This document shows, in pieces, positions 50,664-60,569 of a stretch of DNA of 64,000 nucleotides. Below the pieces are notes generated by a model. It saw nothing but the letters and a program-made list of their open reading frames with translations. It searched no databases and had not been told where the DNA came from. The stretch comes from Sphingobium sp. CAP-1 (GTDB lineage: Bacteria > Pseudomonadota > Alphaproteobacteria > Sphingomonadales > Sphingomonadaceae), in contig NZ_CP046252.1 in the NCBI RefSeq assembly GCF_009720145.1, positions 2,294,001 through 2,358,000 of the forward strand, written 5' to 3'. Within the stretch, counting starts at the first letter, position 1; each line of letters opens with the position of its first letter. The translations under genes and the position numbers were made by a program.

Positions 50664-51755
50664 TTACGCGGCCGCCTGTTCCTGCGCCAGCGTGGGATAG
50701 TCGATATAGCCTTCCGCGCCCTGGCTGTAGAAGGTCGCCATCGTCGCCGGATTGATCGGCGCCCCTTCGCGCAGCCGATCAACCAGATCGGGATTGGCCA
50801 GCAACGGCCGGCCAAAACTGATCGCGTCGGCCAAGCCACTGGCCAGATCCGCCTGCGCGCGCGGCCCGTCATAATCGCTGTTCAGCACCAGCGGCCCTTT
50901 GAAATGCTGGCGGATCAGCGGCGACTGGCGCGGCACGTCGCTCCGGCCGAAGGTGCCATCCGGCCCCGGCTCGCGCAGTTCGAGAAAAGCGATGCCAATG
51001 GCGTCGAGCGCGTCGGCCGCCGCCGCAAACAGGGTTGCCGGATCGCTGTCGTTCACGCCCTGGCTGTCGCCATTGGGGGACAGGCGCACCGATACGCGAT
51101 CGGCGCCGATCGCATCCACCACCGCCTGTGTCACCTCCCGCAGCAGCCGCACGCGGTTTTCCACGCTGCCGCCATAGCTGTCGGTGCGGAAATTGCTGTT
51201 GTCGCGCAGGAACTGGTCGATCAGATAGCCGTTGGCGGCATGGATCTGCACCCCGTCGAACCCGGCCGCGATCGCATTATGGGCGGCGCGTACATAGGTG
51301 GCGATCAGGCCCGGAATCTCCTCGATCGCCAATGGCCGGGCAACTTCGAACGGCTGCTTGCCGTCATAGCTGTGCGCATGGCCAGCGGTCGCGGTGGCGC
51401 TGGACGATACCGGCTGTTCGCCGGTGACGCTGCTATGCACCTGCCGACCCATATGCCAGAGTTGGACGATGATGCGCCCGCCCGCGTCATGCACCGCCTG
51501 CGTCACAGGCTGCCAGGCCGCGACCTGTTCGTCGGACCAGATGCCCGGCGCATAGGGCCAGCCCAGCCCCTGCCGCGAAATGCCGGTTGCTTCGCTGATG
51601 ATCAGGCCAGCCGAAGCGCGCTGGCGATAATAATCCGCCATGATCGGGGTCGGAACATGGTCGCGGGTGGCGCGGCCGCGGGTCAGCGGCGCCATCAACA
51701 CCCGATTGGGGGCGCGAACCGCGCCAAGTTGCACAGGATCGAACAGGCTGGTCAT
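50664..51755 (-). CDS. Old yellow enzyme family oxidoreductase (NemA-like)
   Basis: 363 residues from the ATG at 51755, with GAGGGAGAA upstream. FMN-barrel motifs are NRVLMAPLTRGRA, IISEATGISRQG, IVQLWHMGRQVHSS, GFDGVQIHAANGYLIDQFLRD and ISFGRPLLANPDL. These FMN enzymes reduce activated alkenes and nitro compounds with NAD(P)H. The gene is divergent from coq9. Confidence 0.93.
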   Translation of the reverse strand: MTSLFDPVQLGAVRAPNRVLMAPLTRGRATRDHVPTPIMADYYRQRASAGLIISEATGISRQGLGWPYAPGIWSDEQVAAWQPVTQAVHDAGGRIIVQLWHMGRQVHSSVTGEQPVSSSATATAGHAHSYDGKQPFEVARPLAIEEIPGLIATYVRAAHNAIAAGFDGVQIHAANGYLIDQFLRDNSNFRTDSYGGSVENRVRLLREVTQAVVDAIGADRVSVRLSPNGDSQGVNDSDPATLFAAAADALDAIGIAFLELREPGPDGTFGRSDVPRQSPLIRQHFKGPLVLNSDYDGPRAQADLASGLADAISFGRPLLANPDLVDRLREGAPINPATMATFYSQGAEGYIDYPTLAQEQAAA

Positions 51756-51921
51756 GAAATTCTCCCTCATCATACAGTTTCGAATTGCAACGCAAAACCG
51801 CAGACCGCCAACTGGGAAGCCGCCGACACGACTTCAACCCCCTGCCCTGCAAATTCCGTCACCCCGCGCAGCGTATTTGGGAACGCTTGTGCGCCTGCCG
51901 TCACGGGCGTAGATCGGGTTC

Positions 51922-52584
51922 ATGAGCGATATTCAGGATATGACCCTCGATGAAATCCGCGCACTGCTGGCGCCCGCGCTGGCGCGCCACGCCGCCTTTG
52001 ATGGCTGGCGGCCGCAGGCGGTGGTGATGGCGGCACAGGAAAAGGGTGTGGACGCCGATATCGCGCAGCTCGCCTTTGCCGACGGTGCGGTCGCCATGAT
52101 CGACGCCTGGTTCGCCAGCATCGACGCGGGCATGATCGCGGCGCTGCCGGCCGGAACGCTGGCGACGCTGTCGATCCGCAAGAAGATCATCGCGCTGGTC
52201 GAGGCGCGGCTGACCCTGCTCGCCCCCGACCGGGAAGCGCTGCGCCGGGCGCTGGCGATCATGGCGCTGCCGACCAACGCCGCGCGCGCCGGCAAACTCG
52301 CCTGGCGCGCGGCCGACGCCATGTGGCGCGCGGCCGGCGACACCGCCACCGACTTCGCCCATTATAGCAAACGCACGACGCTGACCGCCGTCTATGCCGC
52401 GACGTTGCTGGTCTTTCTGGATGACGAGAGCGACGATCATGCCGACAGCCGCGCCTTCCTCGCGCGCCGGATCGAAGGGGTGATGCGCTTCGAAAAGGCG
52501 AAGGCGCAGTTCAGGGGAATCAATGGCGGCGAACGGCTCAGCCTGTCGCGTTTCATCGGCCGGCTGCGCTATCCGGCGATATGA
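51922..52584 (+). CDS. COQ9 family ubiquinone biosynthesis protein
   Basis: 220 residues, with the N-terminal helical and C-terminal COQ9 parts: VVMAAQEKGVDADIAQLAFADG, then IRKKIIALVEARL, and the conserved AWRAADAMWRAAGDTATDFAHYSKRTTLTAVY region. In eukaryotes COQ9 binds lipid and supports COQ7; the bacterial homologue is in ubiquinone synthesis. No other ubi gene is adjacent. Confidence 0.9.
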   Translation: MSDIQDMTLDEIRALLAPALARHAAFDGWRPQAVVMAAQEKGVDADIAQLAFADGAVAMIDAWFASIDAGMIAALPAGTLATLSIRKKIIALVEARLTLLAPDREALRRALAIMALPTNAARAGKLAWRAADAMWRAAGDTATDFAHYSKRTTLTAVYAATLLVFLDDESDDHADSRAFLARRIEGVMRFEKAKAQFRGINGGERLSLSRFIGRLRYPAI

Positions 52585-52631
52585 TCTGCCGCGCGGCGCG
52601 GCGATTCGCTCTGGCCATTTGGTAAAGGTAT

Positions 52632-52646
52632 TGATAGTCACTCGCA
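52632..52646. promoter_or_regulatory. Candidate Fur box upstream of feoAB
   Basis: TGATAGTCACTCGCA agrees with the 15-bp Fur pattern TGATAATNATTATCA at 10 of 14 defined positions. It lies 11 bases before the feoA start, where repression of an iron-uptake operon would be expected. A weaker match than classical boxes. Confidence 0.4.
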
Positions 52647-52656
52647 GAAACAGCCT

Positions 52657-52941
52657 GTGAGTCCTCCCCCCTTGCGCCTGACCGACCTGCCGTTGCGGCA
52701 ACCCGCCTATGTCGATCTGATCGACTGGTCCGCTCTGACCCCGTCCGAAGGCCAGCGCCTGCGCGAATTCGGCCTGTGCGAAGGGGCGAGCGTCGAGGCG
52801 CTGCACCATGGCGGCTTTCTGGGCAAGGGGCCGATCGCCTGCAAGGTCGGCCGCATGACCATCGCCATGCGCCGTAGCCATGCCGCCGCCGTCACCGTGC
52901 GCACGGGACCGGAGACTTCCGGGCCGGAGGATGCGGCATGA
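52657..52941 (+). CDS. feoA: Ferrous iron transport protein A
   Basis: 94 residues with an SH3-like fold: LIDWSALTPSEGQRLREFGLCEGASVEALHHGG and a C-terminal MRRSHAAAVTVR strand. FeoA is a small cytosolic partner of FeoB. A GTG at 52657 is used because it gives the full fold; a TTG at 52672 is possible, and the ribosome-binding site is weak. The stop overlaps feoB by four bases. Confidence 0.88.
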   Translation: MSPPPLRLTDLPLRQPAYVDLIDWSALTPSEGQRLREFGLCEGASVEALHHGGFLGKGPIACKVGRMTIAMRRSHAAAVTVRTGPETSGPEDAA

Positions 52942-54791
52942 GCGGCCTCCCCCTCATCGCCCTGGTCGGCAATCCCAATGCCGGCAAGAGCGCCCTGTTC
53001 AACGCGCTGACCGGCGCGCGGCAGAAGCTGGGCAATTATCCGGGCGTCACGGTGGAACGCAAGGCGGGGCGGCTGTCGCTGGCCGATGGCCGCCCGGTCG
53101 AGCTGGTCGACCTGCCCGGCACCTACAGCCTTGACCCCACCAGCCCCGACGAGCAGGTGACGCGCGACGTGGTGCTGGGCCGACAGGAGGGCGAAAAGCG
53201 GCCCGACGCGCTGGTCGTGGTGGTCGATGCGTCGAACCTGGACAATCATCTGCGCTTCGCCCTGGAACTGATCGCGCTGGGCCTGCCGACCGTGGTGGCG
53301 CTCAACATGGTCGACCTTGCCACCCGCGACGGGTTGGAACTGGACGCCAATGTGCTGGCGCGCGAACTGGGCGTGCCGGTGGTGTCGACCGTGGCGGTAC
53401 GCAAGCGCGGCCTCGACCATCTGCGCCAGGAACTGGAAAGCCAGATGAACGGTGCCCCCGCACGCTACACTGGCGGCCCGGCCCGTGATTTCGACACGGT
53501 GCGCAGCGAAGCCCGGCGGATCGCCCGCGCGGCAATCGTGCGCGAAACGCCGTCGCGCCGCCTGACGGCGGCGGTGGACCGGGTGCTGCTGCACCCCGTC
53601 GCCGGCTTCCTGATCCTGCTGGCGCTGCTGTTCGTGATGTTCCAGGCGGTGTTTAGCTGGGCCAGCGCGCCCGCCGACATGCTGGAAGGATGGGTGACGG
53701 CGCTGGGCGAGGCGGTGACGAACACGCTGCCCCCCGGCATCGTCCATGATTTCCTGTTGCAGGGCGTGGTCGGCGGCGTGGGCGCGGTGATCGTATTCCT
53801 GCCGCAGATCCTGATCCTCTTCTTCTTCATCCTGATGCTGGAAGCGACCGGCTATATGGCGCGCGCCGCCTTCATCATGGATGCGCTGATGGCGCGGGTC
53901 GGCCTGTCGGGCCGGGCTTTCATCCCGCTTCTGTCCTCCTTCGCCTGCGCCGTTCCCGGCATCATGGCGACGCGCACCATTTCCGATCCGAAGGACCGCC
54001 TGACCACCATATTGATCGCGCCACTGATGACCTGTTCGGCGCGGCTGCCGGTCTATGGCCTGATCATTAGCGCCTTCATCCCGGCGCGTGACGTAGGGCC
54101 GGGGATCGGCCTGCAAGGGCTGGTGCTGTTCCTGCTCTATGTGTTCGGCATCGCCGGCGCGCTGATCGCCGCCTGGGCGCTGCGGCTGACCGTGACCAAG
54201 GGGCAGAGCAGCGGCTTCCTGATGGAAATGCCCAAATATCAATGGCCCCGGCCGCAGGATCTGCTGATCGGCCTGTGGCAGCGCGCCGTGATCTTCCTGA
54301 AGCGCGCGGGCACGATCATCCTGTTCACCAACATCGTCCTGTGGGTGCTGATGAGCTTCCCCAAGGCGCCCGACGGCGTGCGCCAGAGCGAATATTCGAT
54401 CGCCGGGCGGATCGCCGGCGGCATCCATCTGCTGGTCGAGCCGATCGGTTTCAACCGCGACATCTCCCTCGCCCTGCTGCCGTCGATGGCGGCGCGCGAA
54501 GTCGCCGTCTCCGCCATCGCGACCGTCTATGCGATCGATGCCGAGGATGATGTGGAGGCGCTGGACAAGGGACTGGGCGAGCGGTTGCAAGGGCGCTGGA
54601 GCCTGGCGACGGCGCTCGCCTTCCTCGCCTGGTTCGTGTTCGCGCCGCAATGCATCTCCACCATCGCGGTGACGCGGCGGGAAACGGCAGGCTGGAAATG
54701 GACCGGCTTCATGATCTTCTATCTGTTCGCGCTGGCCTATGTCGCGGCCGGCCTCACTTACTGGGCGGCGGTCGCGCTGGGGCTGGGATAG
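52938..54791 (+). CDS. feoB: Ferrous iron transporter B
   Basis: 617 residues. The N-terminal G domain has GNPNAGKSALFNALTG (G1), a DLPGTYSL G3 motif and ALNMVD (G4). Gate domains and membrane helices follow from about residue 215, with FSCAVPGIMATR-like SSFACAVPGIMATRTI in the first gate motif. It imports Fe2+ across the inner membrane. No C-terminal FeoC is seen. Confidence 0.95.
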   Translation: MSGLPLIALVGNPNAGKSALFNALTGARQKLGNYPGVTVERKAGRLSLADGRPVELVDLPGTYSLDPTSPDEQVTRDVVLGRQEGEKRPDALVVVVDASNLDNHLRFALELIALGLPTVVALNMVDLATRDGLELDANVLARELGVPVVSTVAVRKRGLDHLRQELESQMNGAPARYTGGPARDFDTVRSEARRIARAAIVRETPSRRLTAAVDRVLLHPVAGFLILLALLFVMFQAVFSWASAPADMLEGWVTALGEAVTNTLPPGIVHDFLLQGVVGGVGAVIVFLPQILILFFFILMLEATGYMARAAFIMDALMARVGLSGRAFIPLLSSFACAVPGIMATRTISDPKDRLTTILIAPLMTCSARLPVYGLIISAFIPARDVGPGIGLQGLVLFLLYVFGIAGALIAAWALRLTVTKGQSSGFLMEMPKYQWPRPQDLLIGLWQRAVIFLKRAGTIILFTNIVLWVLMSFPKAPDGVRQSEYSIAGRIAGGIHLLVEPIGFNRDISLALLPSMAAREVAVSAIATVYAIDAEDDVEALDKGLGERLQGRWSLATALAFLAWFVFAPQCISTIAVTRRETAGWKWTGFMIFYLFALAYVAAGLTYWAAVALGLG

Positions 54792-54850
54792 GCTCTGGAC
54801 CGCAGCGCCGTCGGCTCTATAACGGCCGCTTTGACGCTTTCGGAGGAATC

Positions 54851-55432
54851 ATGGCAGGCTCGGTCAACAAGGTCATTCTGGTCGGCAATCTAGGCGCCGA
54901 CCCGGAGGTCAAGAGCTTCCAAAATGGTGGAAAAGTGTGCAATCTGCGCATCGCCACGTCCGAAAGCTGGAAGGACCGCATGACCGGGGAGCGCAAGGAG
55001 CGCACCGAATGGCACAGCGTCGCCATTTTTTCCGAAGGGCTGGTCGGCGTTGCCGAACGCTTCCTGCGCAAGGGCAGCAAGGTCTATATTGAAGGCCAGT
55101 TGCGCACCCGCAAATGGCAGGACCAGCAGGGCAATGACCGTTACACCACCGAAGTCGTGTTGCAGGGGCTTGGCTCGGTCCTCACCATGCTGGACGGCGC
55201 GCCGGGCGGCGGCGGTCAGGGCGGCGGCTATGGCGGCGGTGGCCGCGCGCAGCAGGGCGTGAGCGACTGGCAGGGCGGATCGAGCGGCTTCGGCGGCGGC
55301 GATTATGACGATTTCGGCGGCGGACGCTCCTCGTCGGGCGGCAGCAATTATGGCGGTGGCTCCAGCGGCGGGCGCGGTGGCGCGGGCAGCCCCAATTTCG
55401 ACAATGATCTGGACGACGAAGTGCCGTTCTGA
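54851..55432 (+). CDS. ssb: Single-stranded DNA-binding protein
   Basis: 193 residues from the ATG at 54851 with GGAGG upstream. The OB-fold has NKVILVGNLGADPEV, KVCNLRIATSESW and EWHSVAIFSEG. A long Gly/Ser-rich linker leads to the acidic tip DDEVPF, which binds partner proteins. Protects ssDNA in replication, repair and recombination. A frame extending upstream into feoB is not a start. Confidence 0.96.
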   Translation: MAGSVNKVILVGNLGADPEVKSFQNGGKVCNLRIATSESWKDRMTGERKERTEWHSVAIFSEGLVGVAERFLRKGSKVYIEGQLRTRKWQDQQGNDRYTTEVVLQGLGSVLTMLDGAPGGGGQGGGYGGGGRAQQGVSDWQGGSSGFGGGDYDDFGGGRSSSGGSNYGGGSSGGRGGAGSPNFDNDLDDEVPF

Positions 55433-55446
55433 CGGCACGCGCTCCG

Positions 55447-55490
55447 TAATAAAAAAGGCGGCGTCCGATCGGACGCCGCCTTTTTTATTA
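55447..55490. terminator. Bidirectional terminator between ssb and galU
   Basis: A perfect 44-bp palindrome: T/A-rich ends (TAATAAAAAA and TTTTTTATTA) around a 12-bp GC stem (GGCGGCGTCCGA and its complement). It terminates ssb on the plus strand and galU on the minus strand. Confidence 0.9.
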
Positions 55491-55507
55491 CCTGTCCGGC
55501 GCGTCGG

Positions 55508-56383
<876 letters not shown>

Positions 56384-56474
56384 GTTGGAATCCCCTTCAC
56401 GCTGACGCGACCGCGCCTTGGATTGCCGCACCTGCGAAAAAGGTCAAGCGCCGCGCATGGATTTGGGGTGCGGT

Positions 56475-56918
56475 TTATACCGCAAGCAGGCGATTGGCGA
56501 CGATTTCCAGCGCCTCGATCTCACTGTCGAGCTGTTCCAGGGCGACATGCTGAATATTGTTGCGGCCGTCGCGGCAGGTGAAGCCGCCCGGCGCGGGCTG
56601 ATGAAAGCCCTGGATGATCAGCGCGCGGAAACGGTCGATCCGCTGCATGTCGCGTTCGATTGCCGAAATTTCGGTCAGCGCGCTGGCGTTGCGCCGATCG
56701 CGCATCGCGACCATCGTGCGCAATTCGGTCATCAGCTTGGTCATGGCCGGACGAGTGCGCGCGCCCACCGTGCGGACATCGCCCATCGCCTGCCGCAACT
56801 GTGTGATCTTCGCCTCCAGACTCTGTTCCAGCACGGTCCAGGCGCAAACCAGCCGCCCGACCGCGCACAGCAGCGCCGCGTCCTCCGGCGCATAGTCCGA
56901 AACCACCTTCATATTCAT
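56475..56918 (-). CDS. Hypothetical helical protein
   Basis: 147 residues from the ATG at 56918 (MNMKVVSDYAPEDAALLC). The sequence is nearly all predicted helix, with cysteines at about residues 18, 26 and 116 and hydrophobic heptad-like segments (VLEQSLEAKITQLRQAM). No membrane segment or known domain is seen. It follows galU on the same strand by 91 bases upstream and could be an independent gene. The ribosome-binding site is weak. Confidence 0.55.
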   Translation of the reverse strand: MNMKVVSDYAPEDAALLCAVGRLVCAWTVLEQSLEAKITQLRQAMGDVRTVGARTRPAMTKLMTELRTMVAMRDRRNASALTEISAIERDMQRIDRFRALIIQGFHQPAPGGFTCRDGRNNIQHVALEQLDSEIEALEIVANRLLAV

Positions 56919-57081
56919 GTCAGCAACCAGATGCACACCCACGCCCCGATACTCCATTATGCCGGCAAGCCTGCACATTGATCGACGCAAAAGGCCAGAG
57001 GGAGGCGGGGCGCTCCCCGCAGCGCCGGCACGGGCCATCGGCAGCCGTGCATAATCGGCGGCGAGCCGTGGAGATTATCTG

Positions 57082-57107
57082 GAAATGCGCGGGAAAGCGT
57101 ATTTTTC
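57082..57107. repeat. Stop-adjacent hairpin repeat, copy 3
   Basis: GAAATGCGC pairs with GCGTATTTTTC, with one mismatch-type change compared with copies 1 and 2. It begins about 10 bases past the DUF1674 stop codon (57118-57120) on the minus strand, as the other copies do at their genes. Confidence 0.6.
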
Positions 57108-57117
57108 GGACGATCTC

Positions 57118-57291
57118 TCAGAAATCGACGGCAATTCCCTTGCGCTCCCAATCGCCATAGCGAACCGGACTCAACGCTTCCTGATGGCGCGAGGGGGCAT
57201 CAATCGGGTCGCCCTGTGGCACTGGCGGGCTTTTGGACAGATGCGCGGGCGGCTGCACATGCGCCGGGCGCTTGCCGTTGAAGGTTCCCAT
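57118..57291 (-). CDS. DUF1674 protein (succinate dehydrogenase assembly factor 4-like)
   Basis: 57 residues. The C-terminus RYGDWERKGIAVDF is the DUF1674/SDHAF4 signature. In mitochondria SDHAF4 binds flavinated SdhA and limits oxidative damage; bacterial homologues are of this short type. The start at 57291 is the ATG before GTFNGKRPAHV; longer versions run into the htpX promoter region. Confidence 0.82.
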   Translation of the reverse strand: MGTFNGKRPAHVQPPAHLSKSPPVPQGDPIDAPSRHQEALSPVRYGDWERKGIAVDF

Positions 57292-57373
57292 TTGCACGGC
57301 CTTTCGATTGCGGAACGGGGCGGGCGACCCCATATCCCTATAGTGCGCGCCATCTGGGCGGCAAAGGAGATGA

Positions 57374-58300
57374 ATGCAAGTGAGCGGTTTGCGGACAACC
57401 ATGCTGCTGGCGGCGCTGACGGCGCTGTTCATGGCGCTGGGCTATACGCTGGGCGGCAGCGGCGGCGCGATCGTCGCGCTGCTGGCGGCGGCGGGCATGA
57501 ACCTGTTCACCTTCTGGAACGCCGACAAGATCGTGCTGCGAATGCACGACGCGCGCGAGGTCGATGCCCAGAGCGCGCCGGACTTTTACGCTCTGGTCCG
57601 CGATCTGGCGCAGCGCGCCGGATTGCCGATGCCGCGCGTCTATATCATCGATCAGGACGCACCCAATGCCTTCGCCACCGGGCGCGACCCGGACCATGCC
57701 GCCGTCGCCGCCACCACCGGGCTGCTGGCGATGCTGAGCCGCGACGAGGTGGCGGGGGTGATGGCCCATGAACTGGGCCATGTGAAACATCGCGACACGC
57801 TGATCATGACAATGGTGGCGACGATCGCCGGCGCGATTTCGATGCTGGCCAATTTCGGCCTCTTCTTTCGCAGCGGCGACCGCGAAGGCCATGGCAATAT
57901 GATCGCCAGCCTGATGGCGGTAATCGTCGCCCCCTTCGCCGCGATGATCGTGCAGATGGCGATCAGCCGCACCCGCGAATATGGCGCCGACCGCGCCGGG
58001 GCGGAAATCAGCGGCAATCCGCAGGCGCTGGCCTCGGCGCTCGCCAAGATCGCCGGCCGGGCGGAAATGATCCCCAATCCGGTGGCTGAGCGCAATCCGG
58101 CGGCGGCGCAGCTCTACATCGTGCCGACTCATGTGAGCGAACTCTTTTCCACCCATCCCGCCACCGAAAAGCGCATTGCCGCGCTTGCGGATATGGCGGC
58201 GGCCATGGGGACGCTCAGCGCGCCGGCCCGCGCGTCCGCCCTATCGCCAGCCGCAGCGCCGGCCCGCCGCCGCAGCGCGCTCGATCCGCACGGGCGCTGA
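57374..58300 (+). CDS. htpX: Membrane-bound zinc metalloprotease HtpX
   Basis: 308 residues from the ATG at 57374, preceded by AAGGAG. Two N-terminal membrane helices, then the zinc motif VMAHELGHVKHRDTL (HExxH) with a third ligand in REYGADRAGAE, and two further helices. The tail is Ala/Pro-rich. It degrades misfolded inner-membrane proteins. The next gene overlaps its stop by one base. Confidence 0.94.
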   Translation: MQVSGLRTTMLLAALTALFMALGYTLGGSGGAIVALLAAAGMNLFTFWNADKIVLRMHDAREVDAQSAPDFYALVRDLAQRAGLPMPRVYIIDQDAPNAFATGRDPDHAAVAATTGLLAMLSRDEVAGVMAHELGHVKHRDTLIMTMVATIAGAISMLANFGLFFRSGDREGHGNMIASLMAVIVAPFAAMIVQMAISRTREYGADRAGAEISGNPQALASALAKIAGRAEMIPNPVAERNPAAAQLYIVPTHVSELFSTHPATEKRIAALADMAAAMGTLSAPARASALSPAAAPARRRSALDPHGR

Positions 58301-58614
58301 TGGTCGACGATATCGGTGAGGTCGTGGTCGATGTGGCGGGCGCGGCGCTGCGCCATGCCGGCGGCCTCGTCATCGACCTGACCGTCGATCATGTCTTTTC
58401 CCGCCATACCGCCCGCTTCTTCCACGGCGTTGGCCGCCGCCTGATCGCGGTCGGCACGCTCGGCCGGGTGCGCATCCCCTCCTCGCTGCGCACCGTGCCG
58501 AAGGGGGAACGCGCGCGGCCGCGCCGGTCGGACTGGCTGGCGCTGTGGGTCGGCATCATCAGCTGGATCGCCCTGTTCCTCGCCATCGGTCTTGGCGTCT
58601 CCCATTTTCTTTGA
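58300..58614 (+). CDS. Small C-terminal-anchored membrane protein, unknown function
   Basis: 104 residues. The N-terminal two-thirds is soluble, with DVAGAALRHAGGLVIDLTVDHVFSRHTARFF, and a membrane helix occupies about residues 80-98 (WLALWVGIISWIALFLAIG). No family is recognised. Its start overlaps the htpX stop (TGATG), so it is probably translationally coupled to htpX. Confidence 0.65.
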   Translation: MVDDIGEVVVDVAGAALRHAGGLVIDLTVDHVFSRHTARFFHGVGRRLIAVGTLGRVRIPSSLRTVPKGERARPRRSDWLALWVGIISWIALFLAIGLGVSHFL

Positions 58615-58639
58615 GGGCGAAAGCGCGTAGGGGCCGCTG

Positions 58640-59935
58640 ATGCCCCGCCGCCCCAATATGCCCCGCCCCGATGATGTTCCCGGCTTTCCCGCCCGCCGCG
58701 CCGCGCTGCGCCTGCTCGATGCGGTGCTGCGCCGGGGCGATCCGCTGGAACTGGCGCTGCACGGCGCGGCGCAGGGATTGCCGCCAGCCGACCGCGCGCT
58801 GGTCCACGCCATCGCCGCCGAAGTGCTGCGCCATTTGCCCGATCTCGACGCGCTGATCGACGGCGCGACCAGGCAGGTGCTGCCTGACGACGCCAAGGCG
58901 CGGATGGTGCTGCGCATCGCGCTGGCGCAGGCTTTGGCGCTGGGCACGCCCGCCCATGCGGCGATCGCCACCGCCCTGCCGCTGGTCGATGGCGGACCGC
59001 GCAAGCTGGTCCATGGCGTGTTCGGCACGGTGACGCGCGCCGAACCGACCCTGCCCGATCCGCCCACCCTGCCCGCAGGCGTCCTGGAGCGCTGGGCCGG
59101 CCAGTGGGGCGATGCGATGCCGCAGGCCGCCGCCGCCGCCTATGCCGTCCGCCCCCCGGTCGACATCAGCCTGCGCGATGCCAGCGAAACAGCGAAGTGG
59201 ACAGCCGAACTGAATGGCGCCTCCTTTGCGCCGGGCCATGTTCGTTTGACCGAAGGCACCGACATTCCAGCCCTGCCCGGCTTTGCGACCGGCGCCTGGT
59301 GGGTGCAGGACATCGCCGCCGCCTGCGCGGCGCGGCTGCTGGGACCGGGTGCGGGACGCACCGTGCTGGACCTGTGCGCCGCGCCGGGCGGCAAGACGAT
59401 GCAACTCGCCGCCGCCGGCTGGCGCGTCACCGCCGTCGACCAGTCGAAGAAAAGGCTGGAGCGCCTGTCGGAAAATCTGGCCCGCACTGGCCTGTCCGCC
59501 GATATCGTCGCGGCCGACCTGCGCCAGTGGCAGCCCGACGCGCCGGTTGACGCCATCCTGCTCGACGCGCCATGCACCGCGACCGGCATCTATCGTCGCC
59601 ATCCCGACGTGCTGCACCGCATCGGCCCGCACCAGATTGCGGAACTGGCCGAACTGCAAGGCGAACTGCTGACCCGCGTCGCCGGCTGGCTGAAGCCGGG
59701 CGGGCGCATCGTCTACGCCACCTGTTCGCTGGAGCAAGCCGAGGGGGAAGCGCAGGTGGAGCGCTTTCTGTCGGCCCATCCCGACTTCGCGCTGGCCCCC
59801 GCGACAGCCGACGATCTGCCCAACGGCATGACGCCCGCACCGCAGGGCTGGCTGCGCACCCTGCCCGACACGCTGGCCGATCGCGGCGGGGTGGATGGAT
59901 TTTTCATTGCACGGCTTGCCAAGGCGACGAACTAA
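58640..59935 (+). CDS. rsmB: 16S rRNA (cytosine-967-C5)-methyltransferase-like protein
   Basis: 431 residues. An N-terminal NusB-like RNA-binding domain (PARRAALRLLDAVLRRGDPLE) is followed by a methyltransferase with LDLCAAPGGKTMQLAAAG as the SAM-binding motif, LDAPCTATGIYRRHPDV with the first catalytic Cys, and IVYATCSLE with the second. RsmB methylates C967 of 16S rRNA. It lies upstream of the PAS and rpe genes. Confidence 0.93.
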   Translation: MPRRPNMPRPDDVPGFPARRAALRLLDAVLRRGDPLELALHGAAQGLPPADRALVHAIAAEVLRHLPDLDALIDGATRQVLPDDAKARMVLRIALAQALALGTPAHAAIATALPLVDGGPRKLVHGVFGTVTRAEPTLPDPPTLPAGVLERWAGQWGDAMPQAAAAAYAVRPPVDISLRDASETAKWTAELNGASFAPGHVRLTEGTDIPALPGFATGAWWVQDIAAACAARLLGPGAGRTVLDLCAAPGGKTMQLAAAGWRVTAVDQSKKRLERLSENLARTGLSADIVAADLRQWQPDAPVDAILLDAPCTATGIYRRHPDVLHRIGPHQIAELAELQGELLTRVAGWLKPGGRIVYATCSLEQAEGEAQVERFLSAHPDFALAPATADDLPNGMTPAPQGWLRTLPDTLADRGGVDGFFIARLAKATN

Positions 59936-59988
59936 GCCTTAACCATAAAGGGTTAGATGGGATCTCCGTCATTCCAAGGTGCGTCGCC

Positions 59989-60480
59989 ATGCGTCCGATC
60001 GAGCCACTGCCCCTGAACCATAGCTGGCCGCTCTACGACCTGCGCACCCATCTTGCGCCCATCCTGCTCGATTCCGAAATCGCCCGAAGCGACATTGCGC
60101 TTGCCGAACGGGGGCTGGGCCTGTGGCATTGCAACCTGACCGACGACAGCCTGAACTGGACCGCCGGCGTCTATGACATTTTCGGGCTGGAGCGCGATCT
60201 GAACGTGCCGCGTCCACTCGCCGTCTCGCTCTATGCCCCGGACTCGCGCGAACCGATGGAGCGGTTGCGCGCCTATGCCATAAAGCACAAACGCGGCTTC
60301 ACGCTGGATGTCGACATCAACCAGGCCGATGGCGCGGGCCGCTGTGCGATGCGACTGATCGCCGCGCCGATCATCGACGCGCAGGGCAATGTGATCGGGC
60401 TGCATGGCGTCAAGCAATTGCTGCCCGATGGCGCGCTCCCTTCCCGGCGGCTGGACCCGACCATTTTCGTCATGCTTTGA
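59989..60480 (+). CDS. PAS-domain protein
   Basis: 163 residues from the ATG at 59989, with AAGGT upstream. A single PAS-like domain covers about residues 40-150: LAERGLGLWHCNLTDDSLNWTAGVYDIFGLE, then the EPMERLRAYAIKHKRGFTLDVDI and APIIDAQGNVIGLHGVKQLL strands. There is no output domain, so it would act through a partner. The ligand is unknown. Confidence 0.75.
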   Translation: MRPIEPLPLNHSWPLYDLRTHLAPILLDSEIARSDIALAERGLGLWHCNLTDDSLNWTAGVYDIFGLERDLNVPRPLAVSLYAPDSREPMERLRAYAIKHKRGFTLDVDINQADGAGRCAMRLIAAPIIDAQGNVIGLHGVKQLLPDGALPSRRLDPTIFVML

Positions 60481-60569
60481 ACGCCTTGCACGGCTCTCCC
60501 AAAACAATCGCGACTCGCCGCCAAATGTCCGTTGCCCTTGACCCCGGTGGCGATTAAGGCGAACGGTTA

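Noticed and set aside
54650..54850. Upstream extension of the ssb frame
   Set aside because: It overlaps the end of feoB, and the ATG at 54851 has a clear GGAGG and the conserved SSB N-terminus.
57292..57432. Longer N-terminus for the DUF1674 protein
   Set aside because: The extension runs into the divergent htpX start, has no DUF1674 similarity and lacks a ribosome-binding site.
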